64,000 nt of DNA, taken from Orbilia blumenaviensis (Eukaryota; Ascomycota; Orbiliomycetes; Orbiliales; Orbiliaceae). The notes under the pieces were generated by a model. That model ran no database searches, was not told the DNA's origin, and was given only the letters and a program-made list of their open reading frames with translations. The stretch lies in the NCBI GenBank assembly GCA_036872755.1, contig JAVHNS010000015.1:868001-932000 (forward strand). The letters run 5' to 3'. Of the stretch, positions 35,859-47,783 are shown piece by piece (positions within the stretch are counted from its first letter, which is position 1; every line of letters starts with the position of its first letter). The translations under genes and the position numbers were made by a program.

Positions 35859-36686
35859 ATGGTTCAGCACACATTCATTAAGGGCATGGAAGGCCCGTCG
35901 GAGGAGAAGAGAATTGTTCCTCATTGTAGGAACAGTATTCGTTCGCGCATCTTCAGTGATGCATTTGGCGGCGTGGCGTCTAAGGAACCTCAGCGGCCAG
36001 CACTTTGTAGTGTAAGATGTTGTTCCCCGAAATATCTTTCTGATTAATATTCTGACGCCTACTCAATCTAGGCCGAGTTAATGAGACGGGCAGTGCTTCT
36101 TGTCCCAAAGTACATGGACGAGTACTTTGTCTGGTGGTTGGACGAAACATGCGGCGAGAATGGGATACCACAGTGGTATCCATGGTACCGTCGCATGTTG
36201 TCGGGTATGTATACATCAATCTATCACAAACCTAATCAACTGAACAGTTACTAATAATCTCTTTGTCGCCTAGTCCTCCACCGCCACCGTCACTGGCACG
36301 TCGAGGGCTCCACCCGCTGGGAGTTCTCAGAACTCGCAGCGGCTCTGGACCCGGAATACGAGAACCTGCGCTGCAGCAACCCGGCTTGGGTCGTTCGGCC
36401 AGAGCTTACGCTCTGCGTTGACGACCTGAAAAAATATCAGGTCGAGATGAGAAAGAGGGGTACTCCAGTCGTTCCCAAGGCCCCGACTACTGCCCATCAG
36501 GATGTCATCATGGGTATTTCGACCAGGGAAATAAAAATTAATTTTGTCTCCCTTTGCTATCGAAGCCCCGAGGATGACACTGTTGTCCAGTACGACGAGG
36601 AATGGAGTTTTGACTGGGGGGAGTACACCAGTTTCGAAACCGACTATTGGGGGGGAGAACTGGCGAAGTATGTGGCAACCCCATAA
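35859..36686 (+). CDS. hypothetical 232-aa protein
   Basis: Three-exon model: 35859-36011, 36072-36204, 36274-36686; phases close and the second intron has a TACTAAT branch site. Exons 2 and 3 are convincing: they encode MRRAVLLVPKYMDEYFVWW, GIPQWYPWYRRML, an H/R-rich joint, WEFSELAAALDPEYE and an acidic, aromatic C-terminus (WSFDWGEYTSFETDYWGG). No signal peptide, transmembrane segment or named domain is recognised. Exon 1 and the start codon are the least certain part. Function unknown. Confidence 0.55.
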
Positions 36687-38489
36687 CGTGATGTCTTAAA
36701 TTTCTTCGCGAAATTAGGCTAACTTTTGATTATTACAATATTTTAGGAGCCAGAGTGGGGTATTGTATTTGTTTGCTTGGTGCCCTGTCACAAGGTACAT
36801 TTAAATCGGTTTCTGGAATGCCGTTGAATTGCAAATACCATCCCTCTTAGATTGTATGTCTTGTTTAGCGTCCTGCGCACATATTTTGATGGTGTAACTG
36901 TAATATTAAGGTTATGAGTCGAGGGCGTCATCGAGTGTGTCTTCCATGAATTCTCAGTATTGGGGCAGGCTTGGTTTGATATACCCTAATTTATCTGCAC
37001 ACCCAGGTCGTGGCTCTACGGATATAGGAATGGTTAAGGATTATTGTATTACTAAGAACGTACTGGATGGAATATTGTATGATAATACTAGCTTTTGCCA
37101 TAATTTATAACGAATTTTGTATAGGATCCTTAGGGCTTTGCCGGTAAAGAACTTATTTATGATCGGCGGAATCTAGCGCGTTAAGGCTCTAAACATAGAG
37201 CCTAGCTCCCAGAAAGCGCCTAGCCGAGTACTTGAGTACTTAGCTCCAATGTTCCCCCATCTGCCATTCCCGTGGGCGAACTGAACCGCTGATCATGACC
37301 CAAATCTTCTGAACTAATCCGTCTTTGGGTGACGGTCCATAAATAATACTCCGGCGAAACTCAATGCCGTAAGTAGATGCCCGTTCCCAATTTTCTATTC
37401 TTATTATAACCCTGGACCCTCATTAGTATTATTTCTGTAAGGGAATAGGAACATGATACCGAAGGGAAGGTTGGTTATTTTGGAATATATATATTCCCGT
37501 ACATTCGTGAACGCTGTTAACATATATATAAAAATGGTCTTTGCCTCTGGCGCCTGAGCTTGCCGCTGATCCATGGCGATGCTAAAGCTGACATGCGATC
37601 ATGTCGAGATACCCGAAGTATAGGTAATCATATTTTCTTTATCAGCTTTGGCTATGCGAAGTGACGTGGAGGTGGGCAGACCGTAGGGCCGTCTCTCAGG
37701 TACCTCACAAACTCTTCAATAGGGTCTTAACCCAATTGTTGGTACGCCGGGATCTTCACTGGTCAACACTGAGGATCTATAGACCCTCTCCTTGCCGTTG
37801 TATACATTTAAAGGTAAATAAGTGTATCGCTCTTTAATCCTGGACTTTCCCTGGTTTCATCTTTTCGCCGACTTCAACTATCACCGAGTCCTTGTATAGC
37901 TCTTCAAGTTTCACCAGCGCTTCCCGTCGACCTTTCCGGTTCCTTCGCAGTGTTCGCAGCTTTTACTACCTTGACCGTCACCCATTTGCATTAACGTTTA
38001 TTTACGAGTCTCTATAGATCTAGTGAAGAGAAAGAAGAATAGAGGTGTCGTTCGGAGTTTGTTTCGCCTTCTTACTGCGTGGATTTATGTCGAAATTGCT
38101 TGTAGTTACTGCTGCACATTTCAGACATTCTATGGCTTATGCTAATCTAAAATTTACTAGTTTTCGTCTGTTATCTTGCCCGGAAGTTTCGGTGTTTTAG
38201 CTCTATTCGTATCGTGCGCAATCGCTGGGTTTGTCGTCGAGTCCAGACGCCGAGCTGAGTTGACGTTGACACTGCGCTCTCGTGTCTTCCCAGCCCGCAC
38301 CTATAAATTCTGAGCCAGCAGCAACATCTTTCACAAAAACAAAATTTTTCCTAGTCATCAATCATAACCATCACAATCTCCATCAGAAAAGAAAATCCTC
38401 ATCAGCTGCCTCTTCTATCATACATCCATCTACCATCGACTTCTGGATTTCTATCCTATTCTAGAACATCCCTCTTATCGCTCTTCACA
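36687..38489. other. 1.8-kb intergenic region
   Basis: No gene seen. The last 500 bp are pyrimidine-rich and look like the promoter and 5' leader of the gene at 38490; an open frame at 38282-38464 lies in that leader and is not called. Confidence 0.45.
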
Positions 38490-39077
38490 ATGTGTCGCTC
38501 CGTTTTCACATTCAGGGTATGCTAGCTTCCCTCTATATGCTTATTTCTTTCTTCTCCAAGACACTAACCTGGTTTTAGTGTTACCACCTCTCCGTAGCAG
38601 AGGCTATTCAAGGCGACTGCCATTGTGGCAAGCTCGAAGGCAGGAAAACTCTCACCTCTCTCTGTCCTAGTTGCACACTCTTTAGCAGAGCTGTGGTCAA
38701 CACTCCCCAGCTCCACTGGCTTCTTGAGCAGCAGGAGAATGCTGCAGAGTAAGTTGAACCCGTCATTACTTTCTCATCGACAAGTTGCTAATTTCGAGGT
38801 TAGGACAATTCTCACCGGTTTTTGTTTAGACCCGTTTGAAAACAGGGCTGCGAATGGAACTGGTGCCAAGTTCAGCAAGTCAGGACCTCTCCCTCCTCTC
38901 CAGTCGCCGTCGCTCGATACGAGCTTTCGCCCCGCTACGTACGCTGCTGCTGTTCGCGGGAAGCCTGGCCTTCAAAAGCCAAGCCATCAAAAGGTCGCGG
39001 CCACCGAGGACCAGAAACCTGGTCCAAGTAACTACCGCCAACAACATGGCGGTCGTCACGCTGGGAAGAAGGGGTAA
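38490..39077 (+). CDS. small Cys-containing hypothetical protein
   Basis: Three-exon model giving 156 aa: 38490-38516, 38579-38748, 38804-39077; phases close. It starts MCRSVFTFRCYH, and exon 2 contains two Cys pairs (GDCHCGKLEG and LCPSCTLF), so the N-terminal half may bind a metal. The C-terminal half is Pro/Ser/Lys/Gly-rich and disordered, ending in HAGKKG. Small ascomycete proteins starting with MCR and bearing spaced Cys/His are common and uncharacterised; membership is inferred from this pattern only. No signal peptide. Function unknown. Confidence 0.55.
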
Positions 39078-40412
39078 ATGACTTCATCCATGCTCTTCAT
39101 CGCCGTTCCGCTTACCCCAAACTAGATTTCGGGAAGCTTATACCGGTTTTTGTTTCATTTCATTTAAATTCTCTTTCGCTAACGAAGGCTACTGGGTAGG
39201 CATTGCCACTTCTAGATTTTGTTGTTCTTCTTCTCTTTCTGTTCGATGCTACCCCACTCTTGATTCCAGTGCTATTTGTACTGAAGTTAAGAGCGGGAAA
39301 ATTACAGCTTGGAAAATATTAATAAAACGTTTAATATTATCTCTCATTTTTTACTTTACTGCATGTATTTCCCTCGTAAACTTTGTTTCTGGTGGTCTCC
39401 CTACATAAGTGATATTATGAATCCCCATGGCTATTCTCGTTTTAAATTTCTATCTTTTCTTTCTACATTTCGTGCTAGCATAACTAGATCCTGGATGTGT
39501 GTTTTCTAAATTTTTTCTATTGATTCTCCTCGGATTAGCTAATATGTGTGATGATCCTGTCTTACTGTTGTACCCCCCTTTCTCCCTTTTGTCTACACGC
39601 CTTCGCTTCTCTAACGTCTAGTCATTCCCCTAATATATTTAGACTGGTTTGATGGCTCATACTACGACAAACTGTATCTGATATATTACCAAACGCGCGA
39701 TATCGACCTTAAAACCTGATATATTTACTAGTAGTACAACTAACCTTAAACAGATATGTAGCTACAAAAGGCGGAACCTGTTGGATAAGTACCCAGCCAC
39801 GGGGGTGCTGGTTTCTGTGTATCTGTCTCAATGGATGCTGAAGACAGAAGTAAGCTTCATCAACTAACCTAACTTCTACAACCTCAGACTAACCTAAACT
39901 CTCAGCTCACGCGTCCACTTCATCATCCGCATCAACCCACCTACAAGATCGCCGATAACGCTATCCGTTAGAATGCCTGTCTCACATTGGGATCGTGACA
40001 TCTATATCCCTGTCTTCAATACTACTGTTTCCCTTTCCTCTATCGTCTACGTTATCTTCATCTCTTACTTCGTCTCAATTGGTTTCGCTCTTGTTTGCGT
40101 GATGCGACCTTCTCTCGCTGGCCGCATCTTGTAGTCCGAAACTATTCAGAGCCCTTGAAATCTTTCCGGAACCAATTCTATTAATGATATTTCTCTCCTC
40201 TGCATCTTTACATTCAACAACCACCATAGCCTTAGGTAAGATTTTACATGCTTCTTGGATCTTTTGTTACACATATATCTTACCATTCTGAGATTTTGGC
40301 CGGCTCTTCTAATCTTTAGGCACCCCATAACTAATAAGAAAGTTTGACGCGCCTTAGAACCTTCAGTCTTAATATACCCACGGAAAGGCCTCTGAAATCG
40401 AAACCTACCACA
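39078..40412. other. intergenic with one small open frame
   Basis: AT- and pyrimidine-rich sequence with 3' flank, then the promoter and leader of the gene at 40413. One short membrane-type open frame (39973-40134) is listed separately. Confidence 0.4.
39973..40134 (+). CDS. possible 53-aa single-span membrane peptide
   Basis: ATG-initiated open frame of 53 codons. The middle is one strongly hydrophobic segment (SSIVYVIFISYFVSIGFALV) flanked by a polar N-terminus (MPVSHWDRD) and a basic C-terminus (MRPSLAGRIL), so it would fit a small single-pass membrane protein. It sits about 280 bp upstream of the next gene and could instead be an upstream open frame. No homologue is recognised. Confidence 0.3.
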   Translation: MPVSHWDRDIYIPVFNTTVSLSSIVYVIFISYFVSIGFALVCVMRPSLAGRIL

Positions 40413-41201
40413 ATGTCAAACGAAAACGTACCCCCAACTGTCCCAGGCGCCGTTCCATCTGCTCCACGAGAGCGGGCTGATTCCTCCTTCGGCGTTATCA
40501 AGGAAACAATCGTCCCTGTCCACCCCAGTTCTGCAGGTGAAAATGCACAGGCAAAAATCCGTACCCAAGTGCTCCGTGGCGCAGATCACCTAACTGGGCT
40601 TGCCCGTCACGAGTTCAAACGCGATGGCGATTTCGGAGCCCCTCTTCCGAATATCCCCGGTTTTGATAACGCTGCCCCTCCTACCACCGGACCAGCGAAT
40701 ACCAAAGCCTCAGAACTTGACAACAACATCTGCAAAGCCGAATGGTACAAGTCTATTGTCAACTGGCCTTTCCCATACCTTTTCGAGAACTTCCACCAAG
40801 GCTTTCTCGATGCCAAGACAGATACTGTTAACGATGAACTCGCCACCGCTACTGTTGGTATCAACTTCATCGATGACTTCGGAATCTCCCAAAAGGCCTG
40901 GGAAGCTCACGCGTACAATGAAGGCGTCAAATTCGGAAGAATTTACATGGCTGACAGAATCGACCCTCGAGGTCGCGTCGTCACTGAACAATTCGACTAT
41001 GCGAACATCCCAGGGGTTATAAGGCCGATGGAGTTCCCTCGTGGGGGATTCGAGCAATTCATAAAGCGAAGAGAGGCGGAACAGCGAGCAGAGATGAGAA
41101 AGAACATGAATTTTGTTGAGAAAGGGTGGGATGCTACAAAGTTTGGTGCTAAGAAGGTTTGGAAGAGTCGTAAGCAGATTACCGAGTGTAAAGTCGTTTG
41201 A
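40413..41201 (+). CDS. hypothetical 262-aa protein, single exon
   Basis: Single-exon protein starting at MSNENVPP; an upstream in-frame ATG at 40344 would add 23 residues, but the 40413 ATG has the better context (CACAATG). The N-terminus is Pro/Ala-rich and likely disordered. The middle (KAEWYKSIVNWPFPYLFENFH region, then ISQKAWEAHAYNEG) is well structured by composition. The C-terminal part is strongly basic with a helical segment (FIKRREAEQRAEMRKN). No signal peptide or transmembrane segment. Codon regularity and length support a real gene; no named family is recognised. Confidence 0.75.
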   Translation: MSNENVPPTVPGAVPSAPRERADSSFGVIKETIVPVHPSSAGENAQAKIRTQVLRGADHLTGLARHEFKRDGDFGAPLPNIPGFDNAAPPTTGPANTKASELDNNICKAEWYKSIVNWPFPYLFENFHQGFLDAKTDTVNDELATATVGINFIDDFGISQKAWEAHAYNEGVKFGRIYMADRIDPRGRVVTEQFDYANIPGVIRPMEFPRGGFEQFIKRREAEQRAEMRKNMNFVEKGWDATKFGAKKVWKSRKQITECKVV

Positions 41202-42508
41202 GCCTTTTGCTCGAACCTGTGAGTGGAGTATGGATGACATGCTTCAGAGTCACGACTGATTACTGGGTTCTGCTGAACATTTGATCATTACCTTGTTCCG
41301 GCTATTGTTTCCTCATCCAATTTCAGCTCCTTCTCATCCACATTGCTGGAATTTTCTTTTAAGGAGATCCTAGCACTTTCTATGTTTTCGATCCCTGACA
41401 ATTACAAATATTTGGTTCCATACATGATTCTCCACAAATTCGTTCTATGGCTCATCTTAATCAGGTATTGTTTTAATCACTGCCTTTCGTTAGGGTTTGC
41501 TTCTGCATATCCTCCCTCAAGCCGCATCCTCCCAACGAAAACACGCTTTAATTGTGAACCGCCCTTTCGCGAAACAGGCATATCTGTATTCAAGTATTTG
41601 ACTCTCTCGCTCTCTAATCTAATGAAAAAGTCACCGGGACTGAAAATACTAAAAACTCGTATTGCTCTGCTTGAGGCTACCGACAGTACCCAACGAGACC
41701 AGACCGTGCTGGTATTTATGAGGCTAAAGTTTGGGCTGCTGGTAACAACACAACTTCAAAACCCACCATAGTTCTGTGTTGTGACCGACGCCGTGACTTC
41801 TACTCTTAACAACAGGCTCACAATGGAAGATATAGAAATATAAAGAAATAATTAGCTAGATTACGCTAGCGGGTTTCTGTCCCGAGTAATAGAGTGGAAT
41901 ATCAACCAGGAACAGAGGTAGGTGATATCTCATGGCACGGGTTCAAAGTTCCGAAAAGCTGACAACGCAAGTTTCGGACTGTTGGATTTTGCTCGACCTA
42001 CCCAATCTAGACTAGCGAGTCCGAATTTGGGTATGAAACTTTCGACGCTGTTGTTACACCAAGCTTGGGTGGAAGAAGTCCTCAATGCAATGGTCGGTCT
42101 TCCTAGAGCCGCAGAGCTACAGAAATCGCGACGCACGACGGTCGACAGTACAGCCGACGGTACGGATTTGGCCCACAAGAGTAAGAGGAGCTGTGGTTTT
42201 ACGGTCTAGACTAACTACGGGACCCGGTTTCAACTTTGTGTTGTCTGGTTACCAATGAGACCAGGACCCAGGGCTAAATGTCCGCCATTTGTGTCCAAGG
42301 CTGGTCAACGAGACCATCCAAGGCCCTTCTTACAGTGTAGTCTTATATTATCATCGTCACGATTAATCGCTCCATAATATATACATTGATGGTATTGTCT
42401 GGAAATTTAGGACTGCGTGGTTGTTTACAAGATATCTATAGCACTGCGATCTTGCGGCCTGCGCTTTATGCCTTTGCGACAGGGTTTCTTGTACCCGTAG
42501 ATCGGCCA
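41202..42508. other. intergenic between convergent genes, with repeated 11-mer
   Basis: No supported gene. Two direct copies of CAACGAGACCA (41691-41701 and 42306-42316) and a one-mismatch copy near 42254 flank a segment with overlapping open frames on both strands (41922-42209). This may be a small repeat element. Confidence 0.4.
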
Positions 42509-44773
42509 TTATTGTCGCCAGGCTGTAGGCGGGCCATCGTATTTTAGGCGCTTTCCATCTCCGCCCATACCATCATCTGGCAATGGCCTTTTCCTCGAAT
42601 TGTCGCCGAATTCGTCATCATCATCGTCATCATCATCATCACCCCCACCCTCATCATCCGCATAATCTGCATCCGACATATGCTGGTCGGCGTCCTCCGC
42701 GTCCGGCCATCTGCTGATGCCAGTCCAAATCACTTTCACATGTTCAGTTCTGCGCTTGTATGCCAATTCCTTCATTCTTTTCAAGGGGTCATCCCACCCA
42801 CGACCCATTAGTAACGCACAAACCCCTGCCGCAATTCCAGTAGCTAATTTAGAAAATTTAGGGTTAGTATCAAAACCAAAACATTCTAGTGCCACAGTAA
42901 ATGAAGTCCTGGATCAAACAGACCAAACTCAGTGCCCTCTGCAAAGGCAAAAGCGGATGCCATATTGGACTCTCCCATGGTCACAGCAGATTCCCTATCG
43001 CTCCCAGGCATTGTCCATATATAAGGAATTTGAACCATCGTCGCTGGAGAGTATAGCTGGATTCCTGGGTGTTCACTGAATAAATGCACTCCAAGCTGCG
43101 AACTAACCCCACCAACTACTTCCACGTTTTTAAATTTGCCGGGATTATCTAGGATATGTCTCGCGGGTTGAACTCGCACATGATCCTCCTATTTATAAGT
43201 ATTAGATTCCATGTCAAAATGTACCCATATGCGCGCATGCACACAAAACTCTTGGAAAAGGTGTTGACTCAGGACTCTGGCTTACATTATCCCCAGCTGG
43301 CGTGAAGAAAATAGCCTTTGGAAATTCCGTCTCGAAAACCTTCAAGATTTCGCTAACCACATTTAGGAAAGCCTCGCTCCACGCATCCGTTTTCCCACTC
43401 ATGTTCCAAAAAAGCGCTTGAACGAGAATGGTCTTGTCGATATTCTCCCCGCGAGACCTCCTCTCCCAAATATGGTCGTATATTTTCAACAAAGCGTCTA
43501 CTTGTGATATCTCTGTATAGCGACCACGACCATCCAAAAGCTTGACAATAACTGGGTGTGCTCGGGGCGCAATGCCAATTTCCTTGCCTATGATCTTAGC
43601 GGCTACAGCTGTCCCGTGTTCATAAGAACCGCTGAACCCAACAGCAGGGGTTAACGAGTCATCTTTCGAGTCATCGGGCATCACACCCGTGTATATCCAG
43701 TTTTCAGGGTTTTGGATCCAAGGATTATTACCCCGAGTCAAATGTTTGAAAACCTATGGAAATTGATTCATGAATTAGGAAGCGGGAAACAACTTATACT
43801 GCAGATAGCATACCTGGCAGTGAGTTGCTGACAGTGACGCTATTTACATATATGATTAAGGCGGTACCGCGGAGGTATACCACCGACTCCGTGGGCAAAA
43901 AGATATTATTTACATAGGGCTTGTGAAGTTAACGACTTGACTTACATGGTGATCAACACGTAAACCACTCTCTACAATATATACTGTTACGCCTTTCCCT
44001 CCTTTAGCATCAAGGTAAATTTTTTTGGCTCTCGTATTCGGGGAGTAAGGATCTTCTAATTGTGGGGGGTAGGCCAGAAGTACAAGCTCAGGCGATGGGA
44101 GATGACGAAACTCCAACTGATTTTTACTTAGATTATCGCCAGGATCTGGCTGTGGTTCGTTCTCGTCCCCGTCGGTAGCGCGTTTGCGATTATTTGATTT
44201 TAGATGGTGAAAACCTCGTCGACGTAAGCTGTACAAGCTGTCACCGTCGCCCTCGTCGTCGCTGAGAAGGCTAGTTACTCCAGGCCTCATGGCCCCAGGG
44301 CCTGCGAATGGCTGAGCCTCCCGATCTAGTTTAATACTGGCCGGTATCTGCATTAAATTGTTAGCATAAATGGCCAAGATCAAAAGTACAGTGAATAAGA
44401 ATAACAATACAAAATATTTCGCGTTCGGCCCTTCGAAACCAAAATCCCTTTTCCATTTTTCGGTTGGATTTGTTGACACGACTATAACGATCCATGTGCC
44501 CAAGTGCTTGCTTTTCACGTGGTAAAAGTTTCTCTTCTTGGGGGGCGTTGCGTGAAACTTTGCGCGCGTGAGGAAATAGTCGAGCTCAGGGCTTCCCTGC
44601 CGATGGAGCGGTGCAATAATATATGCGTACTCATAATAGTGTTGATCTAGTGTCCCGATTTTCGAATTTATGACTGGGTAACGTTTAGCTGTTCCGTTTT
44701 GTACCAGCAGCGAAACCATAAACAGAATTAAGATGGGATATAGTCCGCGATAAAAGCGGGCAGAATTAGCCAT
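42509..44773 (-). CDS. membrane-anchored subtilisin-like (S8) pseudopeptidase
   Basis: Predicted 631-aa protein. Exons on the minus strand are 44773-43946, 43753-43286, 43188-42924 and 42843-42509; phases close exactly. A signal-like hydrophobic N-terminus (about residues 10-27) precedes an inhibitor I9-like region (HYYEYAYIIAPLH). A transmembrane segment at about 120-142 (YFVLLFLFTVLLILAIYA) follows, then an Arg/Lys-rich stretch. The S8 domain starts at GGKGVTVYIVESG. In active subtilases this is V-x-D-T-G; here the catalytic Asp is Glu268. The His is kept (YEHGTAVA, His322). The nucleophile motif GTSxAT reads GTEFATGIAAG, so Ser becomes Glu519. The oxyanion Asn region reads PAGDN. The tail holds an Asp run and a basic KRLKYD. 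Proteolysis is therefore unlikely; a scaffold, decoy or binding role is inferred only. Confidence 0.85.
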
Positions 44774-45853
44774 ATTAGGTTCCGGCTTAAGCTTACTACG
44801 AGAAACAAGACGCCTTATAACTCATTTAGGTTTCGCTTTATAGCGTGGTTTTTTGTTGTATACTTCTAGTTAGTAACACTGGTTAATGCTCTCCAAATGG
44901 TGTTCTTCCGTTGTGTGCCACATATGAATTCGTTAAGTATAGTGAACTCAACTGCTTAGGCGTAGAGTTTGTCTACACTTCCAATTAATATTAATATTAT
45001 ACTAGACTGGTATGCCCGGAAGGCCATATCTCTAGCGACCAATGTCGGGAGGCTAGAGTTTTTGAGAAGAAAATACAACTCTGAATGCCATGTGTAACCT
45101 AGATATATATGTACGGAATCGTTGTCTGTTGGGCGAACTCCAGAATCCAATATGTAAAACTACCAGGCAGGTCTAGGTCAAACCATGATACCGCCACCAG
45201 ACATTATCTTGTTACCCCTCGCCTAGGTATATAGTATAAGTCGAACTAAGGCGATATCGTGACCCCTAGTTGATAGAGCCCAAACGCGAAGTCATAATTC
45301 TAGTCACAGCAGGAAATTCCTTTCTAGCACGTTGCACACTTCCAACGTGAGATAAGATACTGCTCAAATGGCTTGATTAAGTATTGTTAGGCCTTTGCAG
45401 TGTTATTTATTGATCGGTGCGGGGGGGGTACACATGTATACAATGCATAATAGTGTCAGTGTATAATATACGCTGAGATATATATTTTCCCGCCAGGTAT
45501 TGGTTTTCACTTGGAAACCTAGGGCAGTAGGCAGCGATAAATGTATACATTTGGACTATGTAAATGTGCGTAAACGTGTTATGTGTTCCTTCATTATTAA
45601 TTTACAAGTAATCCAGTGTTTCAAGGCCCAGGGTTATATATAACTACTAACACACTATCAATTGCAAAGAGCCTTATATGTTTCAACAATGTTCCTCGAT
45701 CGTTGGCAATGTTTGCGATATTAGAGTAGGCGTATGACCATATGCTTCAGAAAAAGTTGAACCCCATTAATATTTCCGCCTACACCCACCTTGAAACAAT
45801 GAGCCTACCTTATAAGGAAACATAAAATTGTGCGAGTTAACAGGATTATGAAA
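44774..45853. other. intergenic
   Basis: Promoter side of the pseudo-subtilase gene and 3' flank of the cupredoxin gene. No gene seen; it contains a run of nine G near 45421. Confidence 0.5.
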
Positions 45854-46631
45854 CTACAACAAAAAAGCAGCGGCACCAATAATTCCCACCAAGACATTTG
45901 TAATATCGCGAGCAACTCCCATGGCACCGTTTCCGGTGGGCCTTGGTTCCGAGGTGCTACTGGAGGCAGGTGTTGTTGTGGCACCACTAGTACTAGATGC
46001 GGCACGTGCAGTAGAGCCACCTCCGCTTTGCACAGCACCTGGTGCGGTCGATACAGCGCCGCCTTGCACAGAAATAACACCTCCGAATGGCGAAGAAGGA
46101 GTGGATTGTGTACGAGCGTTAGCGGCGGCACTCTTGAAAGCGGCGAGGGTATTACCCGTTCTATGGGTTTGGAATTTGGTTAGTATAAAATCTATTTCCA
46201 ACGACTTAAAGTTTATATTACTAACGATGGAGGGTTTATTGCGCCGACCATTCCGAGTTGACAGTGGGTATCCAATGCGCAGTAAAAGTATATAGGATCA
46301 GTGTTGGCCAGTATTATAGAAAAGCTTTCTGACTATTGCGTTAATTAGCGAGATTCCTATCATAGGGCTGGGTAAGATCGGGGTATTCGCGTACTGTAGA
46401 GCCTGTGAAGCCACTGGAAAAGCCTCTGGTAACCGGATTGCAAGGTTTATCGAATGCAGCCTGCGTAACAGTATGATTTCCACCCCTGAAAACAAATTGG
46501 ACAGTATCTCCTTGTTTGGCAGTGATAGAATCAGGAGAGAAATTGAGCCCTCCAGCCCCAACGTTCACAGTGTGAACAGTCTGCCCCACCGCCAAAGAGG
46601 CAAGAGTTGCGAGCATTAGAAAGGCGTGCAT
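45854..46631 (-). CDS. GPI-anchored extracellular cupredoxin
   Basis: Predicted 216-aa blue-copper-like protein of the fungal extracellular serine-rich family. Exons on the minus strand are 46631-46395, 46332-46226 and 46160-45854; phases close. A signal peptide (residues 1-16, cleaved near VGQ-T) is followed by a plastocyanin fold. The type 1 copper ligands are present with standard spacing: His53 (GGNHTVTQ), Cys97, His102 and Met107 (YCALDTHCQLGM). Cys64 and Cys103 could form the usual disulfide. The C-terminal half is Ser/Thr/Gly/Ala-rich, ending in a hydrophobic stretch (VLVGIIGAAAFLL) without a basic tail, as expected for a GPI anchor. Likely located at the plasma membrane or cell wall; such proteins are thought to act in electron transfer or copper binding, and the partner is unknown. 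Confidence 0.9.
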
Positions 46632-47783
46632 TGTGAATATTCTCGTTCAGTAGAGCGTCCTCGAGTGTTAATTGATTGGTGCAAATTCGTAACTACAATT
46701 CAACTTGAACTCCGTACTTTTAAACTTTATTGCGACTGAAGTTTCCAACTGGTTATCTAGCCAACTTATAGAAAACTTTATGTTTTAAGATGTTGCCAGA
46801 CGCGTATGCTTCAAAGAATACGGCAGTTACCTGTGGCAGGAGCACTGCCCCGTTTTGTGCGGTTTGGATCTTTGGAGGGATATTCCAGATGCACCGTTTC
46901 TCTATTCTGTATGTAGATACATGTACAAATGGCTTATTAATAATCACTCTGACAAAGTGATACATGCGGGTGGCTGACAGACTTTGAACGCAGCCAGCCA
47001 GTTAAGAATTGCGAACGGGCAAGGGATGTTGGATTTACTATCAAGCTAGTGCATAACGGGTTAGTCAATCCAGACCAAGGATGCACAAAAATGTAAATCA
47101 CGATCAGGACCCCAAACAAGCTTTTTCTGCCATGGTTGGCGGAGCGAACCCCAGGCTTTGCATTTCCGGTTCTTTCCCCACCCAAGTGAGCCGTGCTGAG
47201 TTGCATTGATCCAGCGGCTGAATCCGCTATTCAAAAGGCGTTCCCTATAAACATACCAATTGTCGTCATCCATGCGACGCGCATTATCCACACAATTTAA
47301 AGCTCCTCGTAAGCAGCTACAGGCACGAATATGCGAGGGAAGCCGACTTGTTGAGATTCCCTTATATTGAATTTGAGACTGGGAACACGTAAGCCCATCT
47401 CAACTTCTTGAGGGCGGACCTGTCTTTCATCTACAACTATGTACGTTGATAGTAACCACTCCGAAAAACGAGAAATAAATAAAAAAATGTAAAAAGGGTG
47501 AAGAAATGGTTTAGACCAGTCTGATGAACCAGTTTTCACAAAGCGTCCCGGTTCCGACGAAAGCAGTTATATTTCGTGGACACATAACAATTAACCCGAC
47601 ATACTGTGAAAGCCCCTATCATATCCGAATATCACAAAATGATAATTCTTACAAAGCGGCCAGGTTTTTGTCTCGTAGCCAAGCCTTCGGCGCAAGGCCG
47701 TAATCAGTTTATAAACCGCGGTCGTCTGATAAAACTTCATGAATTGGGCAAAATATAAGATGTTCCAGTAGTGTGTTGCCCAA
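46632..47783. other. intergenic
   Basis: Upstream region of the cupredoxin gene and 3' flank of the BTB gene. The short minus-strand open frames around 46937-47539 lack family similarity or splice logic. Confidence 0.5.
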
